In this document: positions 34,812 to 45,700 of the stretch, in pieces
Layout of the letters: every line of letters starts with the position of its first letter
Position numbering within the stretch: the stretch's first letter is position 1
From: an uncultured Bacteroidales bacterium
Lineage (GTDB): Bacteria > Bacteroidota > Bacteroidia > Bacteroidales > Paludibacteraceae
DNA: 64,000 nt
Reading direction: 5' to 3'
Assembly (NCBI GenBank): GCA_903911085.1
Contig: CAIWCC010000040.1
Coordinates: forward strand, 1-64,000
Program-made: the position numbers and the translations under genes
Notes under the pieces: model-generated
What the model saw: only the letters and a program-made list of their open reading frames with translations
What the model was told of the DNA's origin: nothing
The model's database searches: none

Positions 34812-36458
34812 TCAATACCCTTTCAACTGAATACACCCACTCGAAGAAATTGTAGTCGCCACAGTAAACGTTACTGATTTTCCATCTTCCGAAGCTACTT
34901 TAATGGTGGCTTTGCCAGGGAAGCGAGTTGCTTTAAGCGAAAAAGACGCTTCACCATTGCTGTCGGTTGCCTGAATAGCAGCTCCATCAATTTTCACGTA
35001 ATCTCCACCTGTTGTAACTTCGGCAGTCACTTTTCGCCCCGCAATAACCGTTCCTAACTGATCTTGATAGGCTACACGCAATGCATTAGCTGTGGATGTT
35101 AGCGTTGGAATTGTAACGGCGCTGTTTCCTTTGGCAACCAACGAAAAAGTATTTCCGGTAGAAACCGCCAACGTACCGCTGTATTCTAGCACCACAACAG
35201 TGGCTATCGAATCGCGAGTAATGTTGGGCAAATTAACAGTTACACAATTAGTCTTTTTGGTAAATGTGAGTGCATTCTGCGGTTCGGTAAGTAAATATGC
35301 TTTTGTTACAGTATTGCTAACAGGCACATATAGTGCTGAGCCTGCAATGTAATCGAACAGGTGCAAGTACAGCTTTTGAACACCTGCAACTGTTTTTCCG
35401 GTTACACGTCCCGACCATGGTAAATTGCTTTTGGTCAATGGTGAAATAAGCGTGGTGGCATAAATTGCATCCCCATTTTTGCTCATCCACGCACCTATGG
35501 TTTTCAATGCATCTACACTTTGCTGAGGCACTACTCCCAGTTTATCGGGACCAATATTGAGCAACAGGTTTCCTCCTTTGCTATTAATATCAATCAACAT
35601 CCGAAGCAAATCGGTGGCCGACTTCCACTTGTTATCACCTTCGTAATACCCCCAGTGATTATTCATGGTCATGCACGTTTCCCAATCGTAACCCGGGTAA
35701 CCAGCATCCGGCACATTCAATTCTGGAGTTTTAAAATCCTGATTTAAACTACCACCCAACCGGTCGCAATGAATTATATTTGGTAAACTATCTGTGAATG
35801 TTTTGAAAATTTGTGCACGTGCGGCAGTCATGTTAGCCGGTGTATCCCACCAAAGAACCGACACATCGGGATAACGGCGACACAACTCCTTGACCTGAGG
35901 CAGTGCTACAGTTGCCAGATAGGTATCAAAATTGCCGGTTTGACCAACCGCATCCCATATTGTAGAAACAGAAGAAATAGCACCTCCGGGATGAGACCAA
36001 TCTTGTGCCTGTGAATAATAAAACCCGAATTTCATGCCATATTTTCTACAAGTTAACACAAACTGCTCTACTATATCTTTCTTATAAGCTGTGGCATCCA
36101 CCACATTAAAAGGGTCGGAAGATTTGAAATTGGCACATCCATCATGGTGTTTGGTGGTGTAAACCATGTACTTTTGCCCGGCATCTTTGGCCAGTTTTAC
36201 CCAGTTTTCCATATCCAGTTGCACAGGATTAAATTCTGCCAATTGAGTTTTATATTGCGCCACTGGAACTTTATCGTAGAGCATTCCCCACTCGCTTTTA
36301 CCACGAACCGTAGACGCATTGAAATGAATAAACATGCCAAATTTGGCCTCACGCCACCAGTCTTTCTTCGAAGCAGAAGTAGCTTTTTCAATGGTATTCT
36401 GCGCATTTGAGACCAACGCAAAGCAAAACAACGTACAAAGTATTATATATTTTTTCAT
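34812..36458 (-). CDS. Secreted GH29 alpha-L-fucosidase with C-terminal Ig-like domain
   Basis: 548 aa; signal peptide ending SNAQ. The GH29 barrel starts at WWREAKFGMFIHFNASTVRG; KYMVYTTKHHDGCANF and VSVLWWDTPANM follow, with probable nucleophile D205. DINSKGGNLLLNIGPDKLG closes the barrel. Residues from about 430 form an Ig-like or bacterial adhesion-like beta domain (NALRVAYQDQLGTVIAGRKV). It differs in architecture from the GH29 enzyme at 9289-11181, which carries its accessory domain at the N-terminus, so the two may act on different fucose linkages. It is 8 bp from the next upstream gene and so co-transcribed. Confidence 0.92.
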   Translation of the reverse strand: MKKYIILCTLFCFALVSNAQNTIEKATSASKKDWWREAKFGMFIHFNASTVRGKSEWGMLYDKVPVAQYKTQLAEFNPVQLDMENWVKLAKDAGQKYMVYTTKHHDGCANFKSSDPFNVVDATAYKKDIVEQFVLTCRKYGMKFGFYYSQAQDWSHPGGAISSVSTIWDAVGQTGNFDTYLATVALPQVKELCRRYPDVSVLWWDTPANMTAARAQIFKTFTDSLPNIIHCDRLGGSLNQDFKTPELNVPDAGYPGYDWETCMTMNNHWGYYEGDNKWKSATDLLRMLIDINSKGGNLLLNIGPDKLGVVPQQSVDALKTIGAWMSKNGDAIYATTLISPLTKSNLPWSGRVTGKTVAGVQKLYLHLFDYIAGSALYVPVSNTVTKAYLLTEPQNALTFTKKTNCVTVNLPNITRDSIATVVVLEYSGTLAVSTGNTFSLVAKGNSAVTIPTLTSTANALRVAYQDQLGTVIAGRKVTAEVTTGGDYVKIDGAAIQATDSNGEASFSLKATRFPGKATIKVASEDGKSVTFTVATTISSSGCIQLKGY

Positions 36459-36466
36459 TAGTACGA

Positions 36467-37870
36467 CTATTTTATACAGGTTTTCAACATTTGCATCTGA
36501 TTATTTTGTCCCGAAATTTTTATCAAATAAATACCTGGTCGTGACGCTATTTCATACAAAGCATTTTGGCTACAATGAATTTCTTTCAATTTTTGCCCGG
36601 CAATATCAAAAACCTCGGCAGTACGGGCATCGTCCGAAATAATATGAAGTGCATTCCCCTCTAATTGAGCAAAATTAATTCTGTTTTGAACAGGAGTAGA
36701 AACACCTGTAGAAACATCGACATACTCCACATTGAACCAATCTACATGATATGCTCCAACTTTATAAAACTGCAAGCGAATGTAAGGCAATGTGGTGGTA
36801 GGTACGGTGTAATCGTAACTGAAGTATTTCCATTCGGGCGTAAGTTGTGCCACATCTTTGGTAGTACCGGCAAAACGCGCCTGAATGCGGATTTCCCCGG
36901 TGACTGCACCATCTGTTTTTGCCCAATAGGAAATGCGTATTTTACGACCAGTCACCTCCGACGCAAAATTGGGTGTCTGAAGTCCTACTTCGTAATCGGG
37001 CGTGCCATATATTTCCTGCACATCTACAAAAAGTGAACGGTTGCCCTGTAAAGGTTTTGCGCCTCGCGAAGGAAAAACACTGTAACGAAGCAATGCGCCA
37101 TTGGAAGTGATATTACCCACAACAGTAAAAGGAGCCTCTGTACTTTCGGTGCTGAATGTAGCTGGTGCTACAGTGGCACTCGGAGCCATAGGACCTCCCC
37201 AAAATTCATTCGGAGTTTTGTCGAAACCTAAATAACCTGCACTATTGAGCGCAACACTACTTGAATTTACAAACGGAACAGTATAAATGGGGCGCATTTT
37301 CACCTCATCAATCATGCAATCGGCCACTTCACTAAAATGAAACAGCAACCGTGCGTTGGTCAAATCAGTTGATTTAAATACTGACAAATCAAAATCAACC
37401 ACATAAACTCCCCAATCGGCATTGAATTTAAAACATTCCTCCGAATAGCCTTTGAGAATAGTGTTTGTGCTTTTGTCTATCACCGAAATATTTACCCCCG
37501 ATTGAAGCGCCATACCTGCTTTTGCTCTGAAAGTTAGTTCGTACTTCATAGGCAATAAGTTTTCAAAATCCTGATAGAGCAATGCATCCCAAATCGTGTT
37601 GGAGGGATTAGACGTGACACTCACTAAAGCACTTTTTGCTCCAGCAAATGATTGCGCACTTTGCGAGGCCGATGCCTGTATAGTGTTTTCGCATTTGAAA
37701 AAACTCCATTTCCCTACACTCGGCGCATCAAAATTGCCTACTGCGTTAGTAACAGAATTCTCAAATCCAGGGTCGACTACCAAATTAGCAGTTAAATTAG
37801 ACTGCGAAAAGGCATGCATACAGATAGATGAGAATAGCAAAAACACTAACAATTGATTTCTATTTTTCAT
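36467..37870 (-). CDS. Secreted tandem carbohydrate-binding-like protein with T9SS tail
   Basis: 467 aa from ATG 37870 (MKNRNQLLVFLLFSSICMHA signal peptide); an ATG at 37894 adds eight residues ahead of it. Two jelly-roll modules of CBM4_9/CBM6 type are visible: VVDPGFENSVTNAVGNFDAP to CMIDEVKMRP, and the second to YIRLQFYKVGAYHVDWFNVE. A T9SS-type C-terminal domain ends the protein (EVFDIAGQKLKEIHCSQ, RPGIYLIKISG). No catalytic domain is present, so it probably binds glycan at the cell surface. Direct repeats at 37897-37935 lie just upstream of its start. Confidence 0.78.
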   Translation of the reverse strand: MKNRNQLLVFLLFSSICMHAFSQSNLTANLVVDPGFENSVTNAVGNFDAPSVGKWSFFKCENTIQASASQSAQSFAGAKSALVSVTSNPSNTIWDALLYQDFENLLPMKYELTFRAKAGMALQSGVNISVIDKSTNTILKGYSEECFKFNADWGVYVVDFDLSVFKSTDLTNARLLFHFSEVADCMIDEVKMRPIYTVPFVNSSSVALNSAGYLGFDKTPNEFWGGPMAPSATVAPATFSTESTEAPFTVVGNITSNGALLRYSVFPSRGAKPLQGNRSLFVDVQEIYGTPDYEVGLQTPNFASEVTGRKIRISYWAKTDGAVTGEIRIQARFAGTTKDVAQLTPEWKYFSYDYTVPTTTLPYIRLQFYKVGAYHVDWFNVEYVDVSTGVSTPVQNRINFAQLEGNALHIISDDARTAEVFDIAGQKLKEIHCSQNALYEIASRPGIYLIKISGQNNQMQMLKTCIK

Positions 37871-37896
37871 TAAACAAGCAGTTATCATTTGCATTA

Positions 37897-37935
37897 TAAA
37901 AATACGGTTTCAATGTACTCTAAAAATACGGTTTC
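37897..37935 (-). promoter_or_regulatory. Direct repeats upstream of the CBM-esterase-fucosidase run
   Basis: TAAAAATACGGTTTC occurs at 37897-37911 and identically at 37921-37935, a 24-bp period, starting 27 bp upstream of the 37870 start codon. This could be a tandem regulator site; it is unlike the paired palindromes of the neighbouring promoters. Confidence 0.45.
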
Positions 37936-37989
37936 GAAAACTAAGTTTAAAATTCAGCGCATCACTTGTAATCAACAATAAATATTGAA

Positions 37990-39624
37990 TCATTGAGGTA
38001 CAATTCTCACAAAATCAAAATCAGCCGGAATGCGTTTTCCGGTTCCCCGGTTGTGCGAATAGACACCAACCATCATGCCCATAAATCCCCAATTTGGTGT
38101 TCCCTGGTCACTCAGGAAGGCGGCATCGGTTATTGCACCGGCATCCATCCATGTTTTATTATCGTAACTATACAAGAACCAGCGTTGGAGTTTATCCACT
38201 TTCATTCTCAGGTAAATAGTGTTGCTTTTAATATCGGGTGTTACTTTTACAACGGCTTTTTTGCCATAACGGCATTCTTCCAGCAATAATTCCAGTTTAC
38301 CTACATTATCGCGTTGCAGACCAAGTTTTACCCACGTTTTAGTATCGTAATGGCCTGTCAAACCGGCTTGCTCCTTGGTTTCCGGGTTGAAAGTCAGCTT
38401 TGTTACCGCTTCAAATTTCAGCCAACGTTCGCGTTGTACAATCAGGTTGCGACCAGCAATAGTATCTATATCAAAATTGCCGGAATAAATACGCAGAAAA
38501 CCTTTCTTTTCGGTCAGACTGAAATCTTTGTACACTGGATTGCGGCGCCATACCCATTGAATTCCCAACCGGGGAGCATTAAACTCGTCGCTGGATGCAT
38601 TAAACTGAGGAGTCCAGGGTAAGTTAGGCCGCACATTGGTATCAAGCGGACCTTTTCCATCGTTGGCAATAGGCCATCCTTCTTTACTCCAGCCTATTTT
38701 GTACAACGAGGTTTCTCGTCCAAGTTGGCTTATTCCACGTTGTTTTCCTTTTATTTTACCCTGAATCCAACGTTGAGAAATCACTGTTGTCCACCACTCG
38801 CCATTTTGTGTAATGAAAATTTTTCCATGACCTTGATGAAAGTTGATGGCGTTCGTATCTTTTTGTGTGAAATAAGGGTTGTAAGGCGAATTTTCATACG
38901 GGCCATAAATGGATTTTGAGCGCGCAATCAACATGTGATGTCCCTGAAACAAACCACTGGAAGCCGCCATAATAAAGTAATAATAGCCATCTTTTTTGAG
39001 CAAATGTGGTCCTTCTGGCGCTGCTTTTTTCCCCTCGGTTTCTATCCAACGAGGTTCTTCCACCATTTTGGTACATTCCTTATTCAGTTTCACTATTTTG
39101 GCTCCATTACCGGTTGGAATACCCGCAGCAAAAAGCATATAATGTTCACCGTCGGAATCTACAAAATGTGATGGGTCACTTCCAAAAGTGGTAATTTGAA
39201 CCGGCTTACTCCACGGACCGTAGATACTTTTCGATTTTGTCATTATGTTTCCACGCACATTGGTACTACGGTCTTTACTGAGCTGAACGGTACAGTAGAA
39301 AATGTAAAACTCACCGTTGTAATACGAAATATCGGGCGCCCAAATTCCCATTCCGTCAAAGAAATAGCTCAAATCGAGGTCTTCACTTTTGTTGAAAACG
39401 TGACTAATCTGCTTCCAGTTGACCAAATCTTTGGAATGCGAAATAATTATTCCGGGAAAATATTCAAAAGTAGAATTTACAGTATAATAGTCATTCCCCA
39501 CTCTAATGGTTGAGGGATCGGGGAAAAAACCAGGATTAACTGGATTGGTGTACGTTTTTGGCGCTGCCGCAAAACCAAAATGAGAAATTATTATAAAACT
39601 CAGAAAAAATGTGATTTGTTTCAT
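37990..39624 (-). CDS. Secreted GH43 beta-xylosidase/arabinofuranosidase-like enzyme
   Basis: 544 aa; signal peptide ending GFAAA. The GH43 propeller begins TYTNPVNPGFFPDPSTIRVG, base D36, then GIWAPDISYYNGEFYIFYCT and the acid Glu in KAAPEGPHLLKKDGYYY. The C-terminal about 190 residues form the beta-sandwich typical of XynB-like GH43 enzymes (FSLTEKKGFLRIYSG, RFLYSYDNKTW-like and SHNRGTGKRIPADFDFVRI). Removal of xylose or arabinose from side chains is the best guess. It lies 38 bp after the GH2 gene and probably depends on the paired-operator promoter near 42.5 kb. Confidence 0.92.
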   Translation of the reverse strand: MKQITFFLSFIIISHFGFAAAPKTYTNPVNPGFFPDPSTIRVGNDYYTVNSTFEYFPGIIISHSKDLVNWKQISHVFNKSEDLDLSYFFDGMGIWAPDISYYNGEFYIFYCTVQLSKDRSTNVRGNIMTKSKSIYGPWSKPVQITTFGSDPSHFVDSDGEHYMLFAAGIPTGNGAKIVKLNKECTKMVEEPRWIETEGKKAAPEGPHLLKKDGYYYFIMAASSGLFQGHHMLIARSKSIYGPYENSPYNPYFTQKDTNAINFHQGHGKIFITQNGEWWTTVISQRWIQGKIKGKQRGISQLGRETSLYKIGWSKEGWPIANDGKGPLDTNVRPNLPWTPQFNASSDEFNAPRLGIQWVWRRNPVYKDFSLTEKKGFLRIYSGNFDIDTIAGRNLIVQRERWLKFEAVTKLTFNPETKEQAGLTGHYDTKTWVKLGLQRDNVGKLELLLEECRYGKKAVVKVTPDIKSNTIYLRMKVDKLQRWFLYSYDNKTWMDAGAITDAAFLSDQGTPNWGFMGMMVGVYSHNRGTGKRIPADFDFVRIVPQ

Positions 39625-39662
39625 CTCAAATAGTTAATAGTAAATGAAAAAAAAGTAACTGA

Positions 39663-42449
39663 TTAATTGGCTTTTATGATTATGTTTTTTGCTTCTGCAT
39701 TTTTCAACACATAATAATCCAGCTCCGAACGGTTAATGGTTTCTTCCATTTTTTTTCCTCCTAAATCATAACTGACTGTATATGAACTCGCATGTTCGGC
39801 TGGAGTAATGCTCAGAATGGTTTCGTTGCCCAATTTCAATACACCATTCAATTTTGCTTCAGCATTTAAAGCAGATAATCCGGGAGTAACTTCCAGTGTT
39901 TCGCTCCATTCGCTTGGGTTTGCACCAAACTGGGTGGCATTATGCACCTGAACAAAATATTTTTTACCAGCTTCCAACCCATTTACCTTAAATGCTCCGA
40001 ATGTAATGGCTGGCAATGTTTTCCAACTCGACTCAACTGCTGGTGTTGTTGTATAGCGGGCCTTGTAGAATGTATCTGAAAACACCCACCCAATGCCAAT
40101 ATTACAACCATCGGTCGTTGGCACAAAGCCCCAAACAACGGGCGGCAAAGTTTTATAACCATTTTCGGGAATAATAGTTACAGGTGCTGAAGGTTCGCCT
40201 TCACCAGCATCGTTGATGCCCACCACCGAAATTTGAACCGGAACATTTACGGGTAACGATTTCAAGTCGATATAATGGTCGATGGTACGAGCAGTGGTTT
40301 TAGTGTCCCCTTTAACAGTATATTTAAGAGCATATTCGGTACAAAACTCATTTTTTTCAAAAACCACACGTACTGAACGGCAGGCTGGTATCACTGCCTT
40401 CACTTTTGGTGCTGAAGGTTTAGCAATAAAAAGGGTTGTATCTTTTACATTGTAGCCGGTTGGCGATAGGAGACTTACTTTCAAATAAGCAACATTTTCA
40501 TTTTTAGTCCATGAGGTAGTATAATTCAGCATATTATCTCCGGGTTTCACAACCGGAAGGTTTATAAATGAGCCTTGGTTAGTGCTACCATCTTTGGCTT
40601 TGACTTCCCACACCAATTTATAACCGCTGAGATTAAATGCCGGAATATCAATTATTCCACGAGGCTTAATTGAAATAGAACTCGTTACTTTTGTGCCATT
40701 TTCTGAATTTACAACTTGTAATGCCCGAACCGGCGCATAATAATCTTTCATTTGTTCGTAGCAGCGCTTCTTATTTCTATAATCGTCCACCACACCCCAT
40801 TGACGATTTTGGTGTATTGGTGTAGCAGTTGTAGGATTTGGCGATTGGTAGCGACTTCGGTAATCGTTATAAGTCCATATTGAATAGCCACTCAAGTATT
40901 CTTTGCTTGAAAATCCATCAATAATAAAGTTTTTATATTTCGTATTGTTTGGCGTATCGTATATTAAATTTCCCGCTTCAATACCATAACCGCCATATTC
41001 AGTCATAAAAATGGCTTTATCGGGGTAGGTCGCAGCTAGTTTATCCAGTCCTTTTTCGTAGTTCCAATATTTGTTTATCCAAATCATATCGCCGTATTTA
41101 GCAGCATCGTCAGCCTGATAATCAGCCGTGTTCGACACATAAGTTACTAAACGGGTGGTATCGAGGTTTTGCTTGATGTGCTTAATGATGGATGCTACAT
41201 ATTCGTTTACTTGCGGTTGAGTAGTTTTATCGCCCATTTCGTTGCCCACACTCCAACCAACAACTGAAGCATGATTAAATTGTTGCTCAATAAGTTTGCG
41301 GGCAAATTCACGTGGTTCAGCACTTGCAGCATTCATAAAAGATGACCAGTTATTGAATTCAGAAATGACCATTATGCCTTTTTCGTCCAAATAATCCATT
41401 ACTTCCTCGGGCAATGGACGGTGCGACAAGCGGGTAAACGTACAACCCAGTTCCTTCATTTGGTCAATATCCTGCTTGTAACGCCACACAGGCAATGTGT
41501 TGGCAGTCAGACGGTCATCGGCTACCCAGTTGTAACCTGTCATACGCACCACTTCGCCGTTAAGCAACATTTTACGACCGGAAGTTGTCAGTTTGCGAAT
41601 ACCAAAACGGTCCGAAAAAGTGGAAAGTAGCTTATTATCAACTGATAAAGTCACTTCGGAAGTATAAAGATTTGGACGGTCGAAATGCCAAAGGTTGGTT
41701 TGCTTTTTGGAAATATTGAAGGTGAAAAGAGTAGAAATTTCAGCACCAGAAGCCACTTTCAATGGGTTGGCATTGCTTGATATTATCTTTTTACCTTCAT
41801 ATAAAATAGTTGGCTGACAGGTAATTGTCTGCTCTGTCTGTGAATCATTTCTAACAAATACTTTTACGCTAACTTTCGATGTTCCGGTTTTGAAATCGGG
41901 TGTTGCCACCACTTCCTGCCGAACCACATGAACTGGATCAACTATGCTCAACGTTACCGGTCGACGAATGCCACCCCAATTCACATAAGCACCCCAACTC
42001 AAACTGTTATCAACTTCAACGGCCAAGGTATTTTTCGATTGAAGCAAGTTGGTAATGTCGTAGCGTTCGCGGTAATTGCCCACAAGTTGTTTGGCAATTT
42101 GTTTATTGTTTAAGAATAACCGATAGCTCATGCTAACCGCTTCAAATTCCAGATAAACACGTTTTCCTGCTTTTTCGGGCGATTGAAAAGTGGTACGATA
42201 CCATGCCTTACCAATGTAGTTGGTAGTTTCGTTTTCATTTTCCCAACTTCCCGGCACTTCCGTTTTGTTCCATGACTTATCATCATAATTGGCCGAAAAC
42301 CATTGTTGGGATTCGCCATTTTGTTGGGGATCGATTCTGAATTGCCAGAAACCATTGAGTGAAATGCGTTGTTCGCCGGAAGTAAACCGTCCGGCCGTTA
42401 GCGTTTGAAGAATGAGAAGGAATACGATGGTGGAGTAAAGCGACTTCAT
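39663..42449 (-). CDS. Secreted GH2 glycosidase with C-terminal Fn3-like region
   Basis: 928 aa; signal peptide MKSLYSTIVFLLILQTLTAG. Sugar-binding domain (ISLNGFWQFRIDPQQNGESQ to GGIRRPVTLSI), Ig-like domain, then the TIM barrel. The acid/base is E404 in VGWSVGNEMGD and the nucleophile is E484 in IFMTEYGGYG. After about residue 600 come beta domains with Fn3-like features (NDAGEGEPSAPVTI, LEAGKKYFVQVHNATQFGAN). It is longer than the plus-strand GH2 at 12018 and probably has a different target, for example beta-galactose or beta-glucuronate. It is first in a two-gene unit with GH43, downstream of paired LacI-type operators. Confidence 0.92.
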   Translation of the reverse strand: MKSLYSTIVFLLILQTLTAGRFTSGEQRISLNGFWQFRIDPQQNGESQQWFSANYDDKSWNKTEVPGSWENENETTNYIGKAWYRTTFQSPEKAGKRVYLEFEAVSMSYRLFLNNKQIAKQLVGNYRERYDITNLLQSKNTLAVEVDNSLSWGAYVNWGGIRRPVTLSIVDPVHVVRQEVVATPDFKTGTSKVSVKVFVRNDSQTEQTITCQPTILYEGKKIISSNANPLKVASGAEISTLFTFNISKKQTNLWHFDRPNLYTSEVTLSVDNKLLSTFSDRFGIRKLTTSGRKMLLNGEVVRMTGYNWVADDRLTANTLPVWRYKQDIDQMKELGCTFTRLSHRPLPEEVMDYLDEKGIMVISEFNNWSSFMNAASAEPREFARKLIEQQFNHASVVGWSVGNEMGDKTTQPQVNEYVASIIKHIKQNLDTTRLVTYVSNTADYQADDAAKYGDMIWINKYWNYEKGLDKLAATYPDKAIFMTEYGGYGIEAGNLIYDTPNNTKYKNFIIDGFSSKEYLSGYSIWTYNDYRSRYQSPNPTTATPIHQNRQWGVVDDYRNKKRCYEQMKDYYAPVRALQVVNSENGTKVTSSISIKPRGIIDIPAFNLSGYKLVWEVKAKDGSTNQGSFINLPVVKPGDNMLNYTTSWTKNENVAYLKVSLLSPTGYNVKDTTLFIAKPSAPKVKAVIPACRSVRVVFEKNEFCTEYALKYTVKGDTKTTARTIDHYIDLKSLPVNVPVQISVVGINDAGEGEPSAPVTIIPENGYKTLPPVVWGFVPTTDGCNIGIGWVFSDTFYKARYTTTPAVESSWKTLPAITFGAFKVNGLEAGKKYFVQVHNATQFGANPSEWSETLEVTPGLSALNAEAKLNGVLKLGNETILSITPAEHASSYTVSYDLGGKKMEETINRSELDYYVLKNAEAKNIIIKAN

Positions 42450-42503
42450 TTTTTAGATTTAATATAGATTTTTCAGTTGTTCTAAAACAGAATATATTGG
42501 GAA

Positions 42504-42600
42504 CAAATATACTAAAATCAAATGAAGATGTTCAAATAAGTGATCAAAAAATCATTGTAAACGAATAAAAAGGTAGAAAAAAAGAATGTAATCGTTTACG
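42504..42600 (-). promoter_or_regulatory. Promoter with paired LacI-type operators (GH2-GH43)
   Basis: A -7-like TATATTTG on the minus strand (42511-42504) is preceded by a proximal half-decayed site TTGTAAACGAATAA (centre 42562/42563) and a distal site TGTAATCGTTTACG (centre 42593/42594). Distances to the -7 centre are 55 and 86 bp. It matches the other three promoters apart from a one-base shift of the proximal site. Confidence 0.65.
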
Positions 42601-42641
42601 AAAAAAGAAAGATGTTGCATAATTAAATTACATAACATCTT
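42600..42641 (-). terminator. Candidate terminator after the giant beta-helix gene
   Basis: AAGATGTT (42609-42616) pairs with AACATCTT (42634-42641). The A-rich DNA to the left would give a U-tract in a leftward transcript. It abuts the distal operator of the next promoter. Confidence 0.45.
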
Positions 42642-42738
42642 CCAGTATAATTGCATTAAAAAAGAGAATCATTTATCAAACAACGAACCTTATTTTACTT
42701 ATTTATTACATTTAAACACCTTTAAAAATTAGATTGTT

Positions 42739-45700
42739 TTAGAAGCCAAATATCAAATTCTGTCCCACTCTTTGTGATTTGGTAATTGCTTTTACAATAT
42801 ATGATCCAGATGATAAGTTGGTTGGAATGGTGGTGATATTATTAGCACTAAAAAGTTGTTTTTGAATAAATCTGCCAGTAATGTCATAAATATACAATTC
42901 ACCATTTTCATCGCTTTTATTTTGAATAATAATTGTTTTCTGATTGCATATCAAACTCAATTTTTGGTCATATTCATCTGACAACTTAGTTAAGGTATTC
43001 TTACTAGTAATAATTTTAAAACGTTTCTCGGGAGCCGTTGTAGGTGTTGCAGTAAAAGAATACTGTGTTCCACTTTGCGAAATATCAATGGTTTTGCTTT
43101 CTTTTAAATCAACTAAATATAATTCTGGATATACTATACTTGTGTTTTGATGAGTAAACGTTAATGTGTAATTTGTATCCTCACCAGCCTGAAATCCTAA
43201 TTCAGTATTGTTAATGTCACTAACAGAATTTACCTGATATATTCCATCTGCTTCGATAGCATAAAGTTGTGGAGCATAAGCCGAACCAATTGCTTTTGGT
43301 CCATCCCACCCATTATCGAAATAAGGAGTACAACTTTGCTCAGTAAAAAGCCAAAGTTTATCACTAAAGCGCGAACCAATTACATCTATTGTTGTAAAGG
43401 TTTTGTTAGCATCAACTATATTTTTCGTTCGCATCATCTCAGTATTTTTAGTAACAGTTTCAGCAGAACTATAAGGTATTGATATTGTAGTTACGGACTT
43501 GGCACCAACCATAAAAGCCTGCATGGAAGGAACTTGTGCTGGTATACCACCTACGCCTGCCCAATTTAAAGGAACGGAATTGTACTGTCCTGCTTTAGTA
43601 GTAATATTCGAAGTAGTACCACCATTTGCAGTCCAATCTGCATTGGAACCTGTATTGTATAGATAAATTGTTTTTTCAATTACATTTGAATCATCGGATC
43701 CAAACTGAATTTTCTTAATATCAATTGCTGCTGTATACGGATTAGCTATCAAATGTTCACCTTTATATGTAGCCGTTGACGTACAAGTAAGTGTATAAGG
43801 TCCAAAATCTTTGTTTTCCAAATCGCCCCTAAAAGTGATTACTTTAGCAGAAGGCTGCGATATTTCGTAACCCGTAAACGAAGTCATAACAGAGCCATTA
43901 ATCATACTCTCCCATCGTCCTGTAATGCCAACCACATTTTCGTGCATCTCACGCACTGTGGAACCGTCAAAAGTTGGTGTGGCCAAAATAGAACGTAATG
44001 GAATTCCAAAAAACTGCCATTTCTTAATACCTTGTGTCTGAAAAGCCAGACTATACATTTCTACTGTAGCAGGCACATTTTGCCCAGCCGCTTGTGTATT
44101 ATGAAATATAAGTGTTCCATTCGGTACAGCACCAGTAGGACTCGCTTTTACCACAATACCATTAACACCCACATTGTTGGATATCGTTCCAATAACGTTA
44201 AGTTGTTTTTCGGTAGGAATTGTTATTTTACCGCTATTAACAGTTAATTTATTTTCTACCGAAAAATCCTGATTCAACATTACTCCAGCAGAGTTATTTA
44301 TTCCTAGATTATAAACTTTGTTATTTAAAAACTCATTTCCAATGCTTTGTGCGGCAGAACCAGAATAATTAAATGAAGGCGAATTAGTAGAAGCATCAAG
44401 TTTACCGCTTGTATTTGAAATACTATTCAACAAATTTAATGTTCCGCTTAGTTTCACATTACTTGCATTATTAATAGTTAAATTGTAAATATTATCATCT
44501 ACAAATGATGCTGCAGGAATAGTTTGTAACGCTTCGCCAGCTAATTCGACAGTTGAACCCACAGATGCGGCCGCAATTTTGGCTCCATTGGTTAAATTAA
44601 TGTCACCTTTTATGCTCAGTTTATAACCATTTGTTTGTAAGGTGAAATTGGACTGATCACTAACTATATTATTTGCAATATAATCGTTACTTAATTTGCA
44701 ATCTCTCACTGCATTTGAATGAATGATTATGTTTTCACTTGTAGCTGGCACAGAATTCATAGTCCAGTTACTTGCAGTATTCCAATTAGTATCAGTTGAG
44801 CCTAACCATTTGTTAATCATTAATCGTTCCCATGCTCCCATTACAGGAAAAGTATTTCTTGTTGACAAATTATAGTCGGTAATGATACCTGTAGAACTTG
44901 TTCCAACCAAATCAACTGAAGTATTGTAATTGGAAGCAACTGTAGAACCAGCTGAGTCAAACGAAGGATTGACTATCAAACTATTGGCATCTTTAGCGGG
45001 AACAATTGGTAATGAAGTTTTAATTACACCATTATAAAATCCTAGAGTTCCACCAGTTCCAGATACGAAATAATCATTGTAATTTAAGTTTAAATTGGTG
45101 TTATTAGGATAATTGAAATAGACTGCATAATGTAAATTTTCACCTTCGGCAGTTGATTGTGCATTTGAAAAAACATTATTTCTAAAATCTCGGTTATTTG
45201 AAGCTGCATTACCATATAAGCAATATGATGTATTCAAATTTGCAAAGCCAGCACCTAAACTGCCACCAATATAAATAGTGTTAAAATACAACTTAATGTC
45301 ATTTCCAACATCTCCATTATCAAAAATACCGTAAATTGTATTGGCAACATTCTCCGAAATGCTAATAATATTATTGGCATAAGTAGTTTTTCCTGTATAA
45401 TTACCAATACCATAAAGACGCGAAGTAGTTGAAGATGGTACTGATAAAGAATGTATGAAATTTCTGTTAACTGTATTCTCAGTTGTATTTCCACAATTCA
45501 AATTCAATCCCAAAACACTTGCATTTGACGCTTGGTCGCCCATGGCCGACAAATTATAAATAACATTACCCGACACATCGTTACCACCAATACCATTGCT
45601 AAGATACATACCAATTACCTTACCACCAAAAGTACTGTAAGTATTTGATAAATTATAAATGGTATTACCTGTTGCTGAAGTATTTGTAGCTTTAGTTATT

